A DNA stretch of 7,466 nucleotides, taken from positions 1 to 7,466 of the forward strand of contig WTZT01000028.1 in assembly GCA_009889685.1 (NCBI GenBank), in the 5' to 3' direction. Source of the stretch: Candidatus Hikarchaeia archaeon HikBin4. Lineage in GTDB: Archaea > Halobacteriota > Halobacteria > Halobacteriales > Hikarchaeaceae. Both the position numbers and the translations under genes were made by a program. The notes under the pieces were generated by a model. It ran no database searches. It had not been told where the DNA came from and saw only the letters and a program-made list of their open reading frames with translations. Shown here in pieces: positions 1-4,758 of this stretch (positions are counted from its first letter, which is position 1; each line of letters begins with the position of its first letter).

Positions 1-2
1 AA

Positions 3-74
3 CTTCTTTACCTCCTCACTAGAAAGAAATACGATCTCCACTACGCATTCGAGCCGATGTTTCCCAATCGCTAA
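3..74 (+). CDS. Possible C-terminal tail of an upstream gene (partial)
   Basis: A reading frame enters from the left edge and ends at a TAA at 72-74, giving 23 residues that include KKYDLHYAFEPMFPNR. The tail is rich in aromatic and basic residues and looks protein-like, and its stop leaves 35 bp before the next start. A run of this length is open by chance about one time in three, and another forward frame is also open to 90. I do not recognise a family. Treat this as a weak call. Confidence 0.22.
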   Translation, partial: LLYLLTRKKYDLHYAFEPMFPNR

Positions 75-81
75 CGTTATT

Positions 82-90
82 GGAAAATAA
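82..90 (+). promoter_or_regulatory. TATA-like element for the UbiD-family gene
   Basis: The A/T run GGAAAATAA is centred about 24 bp before the ATG at 110. That is the spacing expected for an archaeal TATA box serving a leaderless or nearly leaderless transcript. No Shine-Dalgarno motif is visible before this ATG, which agrees with leaderless translation. The element is not a perfect consensus. Confidence 0.4.
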
Positions 91-109
91 GACCTAACAC
101 TCTCTACTG

Positions 110-1468
110 ATGGTTGAACAAAGCTTGAGAAAATGGGCCTCAAACCTAGAAAAGCGTGGGGATCTTGTCGTCATAGACAAAGAAGTCTCAACAAAATTCG
201 AGATAGCAGCTCACATCAAAAAATCCTGTGAAGTGGAGGGCCCCGCATTTCGGTTCACCAACGTGGTTGGGTATGATATGGATGTTTTGGGTGGTTTTTA
301 CGGCACTAAAGCTCGTATCCTCGAGTCAGTAGGTGTCGAAACCCACGAACAAGGGGTGCAAAAATATATTGACGCTATTAACAACCAAATCGAACCAAAA
401 ACAGTGAAAAAAGCCCCTGTAAAAGAAGTTATTAAAACGGGAGATGATGTTGATCTATACGATATTCCTATCGTCCTTCACTCTGAAATGGACTTCGGCG
501 ATTACATCACTGGGGCATCTTTAATTTCCAATTTACCACATTCCGGTGTTCGTGGCTCTGGTATTCATAGAATGTATCGCCAGTCTAAACAAGAACTCAC
601 AATATGGGCTCCTCCCGAAAGACGTATCGGATATGCGTACCGTGTAAATCAAGACAAAGGAGAACCCACGGAAGTCGCAGTTGTCATTGGCACACCACCT
701 GCCGTAACCATGGGGAGCATTTCCAACGTTCCCCATTCCGTAGATAAATTATCGATTGCAGGAGGGCTACAAGGATCTCCAATTGAGATAGTCAAATGCG
801 AAACCATAGATGTAGATGTTCCTGCACATGCTGAGATGGTCATTGAAGGGCTAATTCATCCTGATAATTTGGTAGAAGAAGCACCATTTGGAGAATTCCC
901 TGGAACCTATGGCCCAAAACAAATGTGTCCCATTGTGGAAGTAACGGGTATCATGCAACGTTCAGACGCGATGTATCACACCATTTTAACCGGTTTTCCT
1001 CCCACCGAAAACAATCTCATGAATTGGCTCCCCCGAAGTGCAACTGTTAGGCAAGACGCAGAAAGGGCAGTTCCATCTGTGAAACAAGCATTGGTCAAAT
1101 GCGACCCTTATTCTGGAGGCAATGGTATGTATGAAGCATTTGTCTCTATAGATAAACGCCTTGAAGGCGACCCCAAAAATGTCATTGCTGCTGTTTTGGG
1201 CGGTCGCTGTCAAGCAAAATACTGCGTCGTCGTTGACACAGATATTGATCTATACGACGAACGTCAGATAAATTGGGCCCTAAACACCCGTGTACAACCT
1301 CATCGGGATGTTATAACTTTCCCAACTATGACCGGGGCCCCGCTTGATCCTTCTGGTCCTCCCCGCCAATCGGAAAAGATGGGGATCGACGCAACTGTCC
1401 CGCTTGATGGTGATAAATTCACTTTCTCCCGTGTGATTGTCCCTGGATCTGACGAAGTAGAGTGGTAA
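110..1468 (+). CDS. UbiD-family prenylated-FMN-dependent decarboxylase
   Basis: The 452-residue protein has the full UbiD fold order and a slightly short but normal length. UbiD enzymes reversibly decarboxylate aromatic or alpha,beta-unsaturated acids with prenylated FMN made by UbiX. Visible landmarks are the catalytic arginine in GIHRM (R154), the block AGGLQGSPIEIVKCETIDVDVPAHAEMV (around 217-244, described here by its ends), and the E-x4-E pair in EAPFGEFPGTYG (E257, E262). Together R154, E257 and E262 match the R-E-E catalytic set. By eye the three usual metal ligands next to the prFMN phosphate (Asn, His and Glu in fungal Fdc1) read as G149, R172 and K213. The substrate cannot be told: menaquinone-type or other aromatic acids and the archaeal anhydromevalonate-phosphate decarboxylase are all family options. 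No ubiX is in the window. The start is chosen from the TATA spacing. The 3' end faces the channel gene, with a short TTTT run just past the stop. Confidence 0.92.
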   Translation: MVEQSLRKWASNLEKRGDLVVIDKEVSTKFEIAAHIKKSCEVEGPAFRFTNVVGYDMDVLGGFYGTKARILESVGVETHEQGVQKYIDAINNQIEPKTVKKAPVKEVIKTGDDVDLYDIPIVLHSEMDFGDYITGASLISNLPHSGVRGSGIHRMYRQSKQELTIWAPPERRIGYAYRVNQDKGEPTEVAVVIGTPPAVTMGSISNVPHSVDKLSIAGGLQGSPIEIVKCETIDVDVPAHAEMVIEGLIHPDNLVEEAPFGEFPGTYGPKQMCPIVEVTGIMQRSDAMYHTILTGFPPTENNLMNWLPRSATVRQDAERAVPSVKQALVKCDPYSGGNGMYEAFVSIDKRLEGDPKNVIAAVLGGRCQAKYCVVVDTDIDLYDERQINWALNTRVQPHRDVITFPTMTGAPLDPSGPPRQSEKMGIDATVPLDGDKFTFSRVIVPGSDEVEW

Positions 1469-1481
1469 TTTCAACTCTAAA

Positions 1482-2681
1482 CTATTTTCCTAAATCTGTA
1501 TTCCTCTGAAATACCCTCAACCCAAACTCAGGTACTGCTGCGAGCAGGTGGTCAAAAATATCTGCCTGAATCTTTTCGTAACGGACCCAATTTGTATCCT
1601 TAGCAAATACATATATTTGAATAGGAAGTCCCTTCTCACTTGGTTCCATTTGGCGCACCATACACATCATGTTCTCATTAACATTGTTGTTCTCCCGTAG
1701 GTATGCTTCAACATATGCTCTAAATGTACCAATATTTGTTAACCCTCTGTCGTTAATGATCTCTGAAGAATCAAACCCATTTATTTGATTGTATTCTTCA
1801 ATCTCTACTTGCTTACCTTCAATATACTCTTTAATCAGGCCAAATTTCTTAAATTTCTGCAACATTTTCTTGTCACAAAGAGAGATGCTATTCATATCAA
1901 TCCAAATAGATCGTTTAATTCTTCTCCCTCCACTTTTTTCCATGTTCCTCCAATTTTTGAATGTGGACTCAATGAGTTTGTGAGTAGGAATAACTGAAAC
2001 AGTTTTATCCCAATTTTCGATTTTCACTCCTTGTAATGCGATATCTATCACTACCCCATCTGCACCAAATTGAGGGACTTCAATCCAATCACCCTCTTTA
2101 AAAAGACCCTGAGAGTTTATCTGTATACTAGCAACCAATGAAAGAATCGTATCCCTAAATATTAACAAGAGAACCGCAGTCATTGCGCCAATACCACTAA
2201 GCAAAAGGAATGGATTTTTATTCACAAGAATTGATATAATTGCTATAATTCCAAAACTCCAGATGATGAGCTTGACAACTTGCAAATAACTTTTGATATT
2301 GAGTCCCTCTGCATACTTTGTAGTCTGATAAAAATTTCCCAAACCATTGATGATGGCTTGGGCCATGAGCACACCACACAGTATAATAACACATACAGAT
2401 ACCCGCTCAATAACAACTGTAAATTGAGGGACTATATACGCAAAGTTATAAAATATTATGGCAGGAACCAAGTATGATATTGGTTCAAAAACTTCTCTGG
2501 TAGCCAAATAGTCATCTAATACTGTATCGGTTTTTCCAACCAGATCCTCTGGCCACGCGGAAATAACTTTTTGAGTAGCAGCCCATCCAATAAATCCAAG
2601 AACTACTAAAATTCCCAAAACGGATGCTGAATATAAAATTGGATCCTTAGGTAAATACGGATCAATATATTCTACTATCAT
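1482..2681 (-). CDS. MscS-family mechanosensitive channel, YbdG/MscM type
   Basis: This is a membrane channel that opens under membrane tension and releases osmolytes on hypo-osmotic shock. From the ATG at 2681 it has 399 residues, close to E. coli YbdG (about 415). Likely membrane spans are about 14-37, 68-90, 92-113 and 134-153, with the pore-lining span about 157-187 (SGIGAMTAVLLLIFRDTILS). The MscS beta domain follows (EGDWIEVPQFGADGVVIDI, 197-215), then the YbdG-typical SGGRRIKRSIWID (250-262). The C-terminal block has TNIGTFRAYVEAYLR (315-329) and QADIFDHLLAAVPEFGLRV (372-390), as in YbdG. The frame stays open to an ATG at 2792, but those 37 extra residues overlap a hairpin and a tRNA-tail copy and look unlike the family, so I place the start at 2681. 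No good Shine-Dalgarno is seen. The stop is 13 bp from the converging UbiD-family gene. The protein looks bacterial, so transfer is plausible. Family assignment is secure; the start is less so. Confidence 0.9.
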   Translation of the reverse strand: MIVEYIDPYLPKDPILYSASVLGILVVLGFIGWAATQKVISAWPEDLVGKTDTVLDDYLATREVFEPISYLVPAIIFYNFAYIVPQFTVVIERVSVCVIILCGVLMAQAIINGLGNFYQTTKYAEGLNIKSYLQVVKLIIWSFGIIAIISILVNKNPFLLLSGIGAMTAVLLLIFRDTILSLVASIQINSQGLFKEGDWIEVPQFGADGVVIDIALQGVKIENWDKTVSVIPTHKLIESTFKNWRNMEKSGGRRIKRSIWIDMNSISLCDKKMLQKFKKFGLIKEYIEGKQVEIEEYNQINGFDSSEIINDRGLTNIGTFRAYVEAYLRENNNVNENMMCMVRQMEPSEKGLPIQIYVFAKDTNWVRYEKIQADIFDHLLAAVPEFGLRVFQRNTDLGK

Positions 2682-2688
2682 TTCTGAG

Positions 2689-2700
2689 CGCCACCACCAG
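2689..2700 (-). repeat. 12-bp copy of the tRNA-Asn 3' end
   Basis: The minus-strand sequence CTGGTGGTGGCG is identical to the last bases of the tRNA-Asn gene, including the discriminator G, and sits 111 bp downstream of it in the same direction. Just upstream on the same strand, TCGAATCTC and GTTAA also resemble the tRNA T-loop and anticodon regions in the right order, but with changed spacing. It may be an attachment-site scar or a decayed tRNA piece. Chance is not excluded, since about one or two 12-bp repeats are expected somewhere in a window this size. Confidence 0.4.
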
Positions 2701-2752
2701 TATTCCCCGTTTGAGATTCGACTCTCTGTAACATTAACGGATATCTCTACAC

Positions 2753-2779
2753 CTTTAGAGGAGTTAAATTCCTCCAAAG
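2753..2779 (-). other. RNA hairpin between tRNA-Asn and the channel gene
   Basis: Read on the minus strand, CTTTGGAGGA and TCCTCTAAAG form a 10-bp stem with one G-U pair around a 7-base A/T-rich loop. On the plus strand the same position would be an A-C mismatch, so the fold favours the strand that carries the tRNA and the channel gene. It starts 21 bases after the tRNA 3' end and ends 71 bases before the channel ATG. It could stop or process the tRNA transcript, or be a leader structure of the channel mRNA. It is not followed by a T tract. Confidence 0.5.
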
Positions 2780-2799
2780 AACCGAACCTCAAATCAATA

Positions 2800-2872
2800 C
2801 GCCACCACCAGGACTCGAACCTGGGACATCCTCGTTAACAGCGAGGCACTCTACCAACTGAGTTATGGAGGC
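2800..2872 (-). tRNA. tRNA-Asn (anticodon GTT)
   Basis: The 73-base gene folds into a standard cloverleaf. The acceptor 5' strand is GCCTCCA, the D stem is ACTC/GAGT with loop AGTTGGTA, the anticodon stem is CCTCG/CGAGG around CTGTTAA (anticodon GTT), the variable loop is ATGTC, and the T stem is CCAGG/CCTGG around TTCGAGT. The acceptor 3' strand is TGGTGGC, followed by G73, the normal discriminator for tRNA-Asn. No intron is present. CCA is not encoded (TATT follows G73), so the product needs the CCA-adding enzyme whose gene lies divergently next door. The acceptor stem has a T-T mismatch at position 4:69. Confidence 0.95.
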
Positions 2873-2897
2873 TCTACATATGACTTTACCAACGCAA

Positions 2898-2907
2898 TTT
2901 ACATATT
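2898..2907 (-). promoter_or_regulatory. TATA-like element for tRNA-Asn
   Basis: On the minus strand AATATGTAAA is centred about 31 bp before the first base of the tRNA. This is right for an archaeal TATA box that starts transcription a few bases before the mature 5' end, leaving a short leader for RNase P to remove. It is the only clear A/T-rich box at that distance. Confidence 0.4.
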
Positions 2908-2938
2908 CGTTTCGTTTTCAACAAGCGTCTCATCACCA

Positions 2939-2976
2939 TATCGATAATCTTTCATTTAGCGTCGGAGTATCGATAA
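2939..2976. promoter_or_regulatory. Two copies of palindrome TATCGATA between tRNA-Asn and cca
   Basis: The 9-mer TATCGATAA occurs at 2939-2947 and again at 2968-2976. Its first eight bases are a perfect palindrome. The copies are 29 bp apart, about three helical turns, in the 110-bp gap between the divergent tRNA and cca genes, and the second ends 6 bp before the cca start. They could be operator sites for a dimeric regulator, or the upstream copy could serve as the TATA region of cca. This is seen in sequence only; the role is inferred. Confidence 0.3.
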
Positions 2977-2982
2977 CAGACT

Positions 2983-4332
2983 ATGATGCAGTTCGATAGT
3001 ATACTAGCCAGCGTTAGAGAACAAGTAGTACCAACCCCATCCGAGCGAAAAAAGCTCGACGACACTGTCAAAGAACTGCAACTACTATCTCAACAAGTTA
3101 CATCCGACCTCCATTTCAAAACACATATACTCCACCTAGGAAGTACTTCCCGGGACACTTGGTTGCGCGGGGATATTGACATTGATATCTTTATCCAATT
3201 CCCCCGATCCACATCTAAACAAGATTTGGAGAACTATGGCCTTGAAATAGGACACAAAATTCTGCCCGACGGACATGAAGAATATGCAGATCACCCTTAC
3301 GTAAAAGGCACATTCAATGGATTTAAAATAGATATAGTCCCTTGCTATGCCATCACCTCTGCCACCGATCTCATCTCTGCAGTAGATAGGACCCCTCTTC
3401 ATGGGGCTTATCTATCCAATCAACTATCCGAAGAACTTTCCACCGAGATTAGAATTCTTAAACAATTCTTCAAAGGGTGCGGTGTCTACGGGTCCGATCT
3501 TAAAACCCAAGGAGTATCTGGTTATCTATCTGAACTTATAGTGATCCTGTTCGGGAGTTTCGAAAATACCATCGAAGAAATGTCAAAATGGGTTGTTCCT
3601 GTGCGATTAGATCTCAATGGCCTGAGTAAACATTTTTTTGAATCCCCACTCACTTTCATCGACCCCGTAGATCCATCTAGAAATGTTGCTGCTGCTCTTT
3701 CTCCTGCTAATCTATCTAGAATCCAACATTATTCCCGAGAGCTTTTATCCCGACCAAGGATAGAGCTATTCTATCCACTCTCTATGGGATCAATTACCAA
3801 CGACGAGTTACAAGCCCATCTAATCAATAGGGGAACCTCTCCTGTTGCTATTATTTTCCCCACTCCTAATATAACCGAAGATGAACTGTACCCCCAATTA
3901 CAAAAGTCCCTGTCTGGGATCTCCGATCTGTTAACCCGACAAGGTTTCAACATAATTCGATGCGACGTATTTTCAAATTCCAATTCTGTATTCTTCTTTG
4001 AGTTCTCTTCAATCGAAATACCTTCTATAGAACGCCACGATGGACCTCCGCTTAGCTCCCAACCCCATGCATCTGCATTTATAGATAAATACACCAAAAC
4101 TGATGCATATGGTCCTTTTATCGACAGCGATCATTATATAGTCGAACGTTTTCGAGAGTTCAATAATGCCATCACTTTCCTAAAAAGTGAAACAATTTTC
4201 ACTGCGCGAATAGGGCCTGATATCGAGAATGCCCTCCAAACCCACTACGATGTCCTATCTGAATCTGAACTTTTAAACCTAACAACCAATTTTGGGACCC
4301 ATTTGCACAGTTATTTCAATCCAACATTGTGA
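2983..4332 (+). CDS. cca: CCA-adding enzyme, archaeal class I tRNA nucleotidyltransferase
   Basis: This enzyme adds or repairs the 3' CCA of tRNAs from CTP and ATP without a nucleic-acid template. The protein has 449 residues, close to the ~440 of archaeal enzymes. The nucleotidyltransferase head is clear: GSTSRDTWLRGDIDIDIF (53-70) holds the Gly-Ser and the metal-binding Asp cluster, and FKIDIVPCY (114-122) gives the third acidic residue (D117). The segment RTPLHGAYLSNQL (136-148) and the KTQGVSGYLSELIVI region (174-188) match the archaeal central domain; the rest is the body and tail that hold the tRNA. The start is ATGATG, so Met1 or Met2 may be used. GGAG is 15 bp upstream, too far for a usual Shine-Dalgarno. 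It is divergent from tRNA-Asn, which lacks an encoded CCA and is thus a direct substrate. Confidence 0.95.
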   Translation: MMQFDSILASVREQVVPTPSERKKLDDTVKELQLLSQQVTSDLHFKTHILHLGSTSRDTWLRGDIDIDIFIQFPRSTSKQDLENYGLEIGHKILPDGHEEYADHPYVKGTFNGFKIDIVPCYAITSATDLISAVDRTPLHGAYLSNQLSEELSTEIRILKQFFKGCGVYGSDLKTQGVSGYLSELIVILFGSFENTIEEMSKWVVPVRLDLNGLSKHFFESPLTFIDPVDPSRNVAAALSPANLSRIQHYSRELLSRPRIELFYPLSMGSITNDELQAHLINRGTSPVAIIFPTPNITEDELYPQLQKSLSGISDLLTRQGFNIIRCDVFSNSNSVFFFEFSSIEIPSIERHDGPPLSSQPHASAFIDKYTKTDAYGPFIDSDHYIVERFREFNNAITFLKSETIFTARIGPDIENALQTHYDVLSESELLNLTTNFGTHLHSYFNPTL

Positions 4333-4407
4333 TCCCCTCACCTCTTTACTGTCGCAAATCTTGCTATACCCGTAAAATAGTCTCCACGATCATATAGGAA
4401 TGACCGC

Positions 4408-4430
4408 AACAGCCCCACCGATAGGCTGTT
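4408..4430 (+). terminator. Hairpin after cca, possible terminator
   Basis: AACAGCC and GGCTGTT form a perfect 7-bp stem with a 9-base loop, and TTATTACTGTTATT follows. It lies about 75 bp past the cca stop. The layout resembles an intrinsic terminator, but the T-run is broken and archaea rely mainly on U-tracts, so the hairpin could instead be part of a small RNA or a 3' end stabiliser. Confidence 0.35.
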
Positions 4431-4461
4431 TTATTACTGTTATTGAGCCACGCCACTGGAT

Positions 4462-4481
4462 CCTGCCTCGACTGAGACAGG
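4462..4481 (-). other. 8-bp-stem hairpin, better paired on the minus strand
   Basis: On the minus strand CCTGTCTC and GAGGCAGG pair around the tetraloop AGTC with one G-U pair; on the plus strand that pair becomes a C-A mismatch. A TATA-like CTTTATATCC lies 40-50 bp upstream on the minus strand. This is compatible with a short minus-strand RNA, but nothing else confirms one. Confidence 0.25.
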
Positions 4482-4490
4482 GGTATGTTA

Positions 4491-4506
4491 AGTTTTCATG
4501 AACACT
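4491..4506. promoter_or_regulatory. Imperfect 16-bp dyad, possible operator
   Basis: AGTTTTCATGAACACT is its own reverse complement except at one pair of positions, with the palindrome TTCATGAA at its centre. It sits about 15 bp before a TATA-like GATATAAAG and about 90 bp before the Cys-rich mini-gene. A dimeric regulator could bind here; the role is inferred from symmetry alone. Confidence 0.25.
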
Positions 4507-4540
4507 TTAAGGGATGAAAGGATATAAAGACTATGCTATT

Positions 4541-4555
4541 TGATATCATATATCA
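4541..4555. promoter_or_regulatory. Perfect 15-bp dyad, candidate operator of the Cys-rich mini-gene
   Basis: TGATAT-CAT-ATATCA is a perfect inverted repeat with a 3-base centre. It ends one base before the A/T run of the TATA box at 4557-4567, where a bound regulator could help or block transcription factor B and polymerase. A metal- or redox-sensing regulator of the ArsR, MarR or DtxR type would fit the product of the gene, but no such regulator gene is in the window. Confidence 0.4.
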
Positions 4556-4556
4556 C

Positions 4557-4567
4557 AAAATATATAA
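4557..4567 (+). promoter_or_regulatory. TATA box of the Cys-rich mini-gene
   Basis: AAAATATATAA is the best archaeal TATA match in the window. Its centre is about 30 bp before the ATG at 4593, predicting a start of transcription within a few bases of the ATG and thus a leaderless or nearly leaderless mRNA. Its position is a main argument that the small reading frame is a gene. Confidence 0.55.
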
Positions 4568-4592
4568 CCTCTAGCATACTTCCACATATTTG

Positions 4593-4748
4593 ATGACATG
4601 CGATAACTCCTATTGCCAATGTGACCTCTGCACATGCGATCCTTGCCTTTGCACAGAAAAAACACCCTGCAAATGCCACAAACCTTCGCTACTCGGGCGT
4701 ATACTTTCTACTATGGAGAACACGTCCCATTGGCATTATTATGAATAA
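4593..4748 (+). CDS. Cys-rich 51-residue protein, metallothionein-like CxC array
   Basis: A short reading frame from ATG at 4593 to TAA at 4746-4748 encodes 51 residues, nine of them cysteine (positions 3, 8, 10, 13, 15, 18, 20, 26, 28). Their spacing is C-x4-CxC-x2-CxC-x2-CxC-x5-CxC, with His29 directly after the last. Eight cysteines use TGC and one TGT. A short linker follows, then an aromatic and histidine tail, HWHYYE (46-51), which could add ligands. Repeated CxC is the pattern of metallothioneins, and differs from the CPxCG pairs of archaeal zinc mini-proteins. The likely role is binding Zn(II), Cu(I) or a similar thiophilic metal in the cytoplasm, as store or detoxifier; this is inferred from composition only. 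There is no signal peptide. Gene-like context: TATA box 30 bp upstream, a perfect dyad beside it, a T6 tract after the stop. It converges on the histone gene with an 8-bp gap. I recognise no named family. Confidence 0.72.
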   Translation: MTCDNSYCQCDLCTCDPCLCTEKTPCKCHKPSLLGRILSTMENTSHWHYYE

Positions 4749-4752
4749 TTAG

Positions 4753-4758
4753 TTTTTT
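4753..4758 (+). terminator. T6 tract after the Cys-rich mini-gene
   Basis: TTTTTT begins 5 bp past the TAA of the mini-gene and overlaps the histone stop on the other strand. U-rich tracts are the usual archaeal termination signal. No hairpin is needed or seen. Confidence 0.5.

Larger units (their letters stand above)
4333..4592. other. Intergenic region after cca, with hairpins and dyads but no convincing gene
   Basis: These 260 bp contain no convincing protein gene. The longest forward frame with an ATG (4400-4501, 33 codons) has no recognisable features. The stretch holds a 7-bp-stem hairpin (4408-4430), an 8-bp-stem hairpin (4462-4481), an imperfect 16-bp dyad (4491-4506), a TATA-like GATATAAAG (4521-4529), a perfect 15-bp dyad (4541-4555) and a strong TATA box (4557-4567). 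The right half reads as the control region of the Cys-rich mini-gene; the left half may be the cca 3' end or a small RNA. Confidence 0.5.

Noticed and set aside
2682..2792. N-terminal extension of the channel protein to the ATG at 2792
   Set aside because: The 37 extra residues do not resemble YbdG proteins, overlap the hairpin and the tRNA-tail copy, and begin only 8 bp after the tRNA. The ATG at 2681 gives a normal-length protein.
3136..3402. Minus-strand open frame within cca (also 3771-4097)
   Set aside because: Both lie opposite strongly conserved cca codons and their products show no family features; they are antisense shadows.
4400..4501. 33-codon forward frame after cca
   Set aside because: A frame this short is often open by chance, its product has no pattern, and it runs through both hairpins. 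A TAGGA lies just before the ATG, but that is weak support.
4590..4600. TTGATGACA as box C of a C/D-box guide RNA
   Set aside because: The first base is T rather than a purine, and no CTGA box D lies at a fitting distance. The bases are better explained as the start of the Cys-rich frame.
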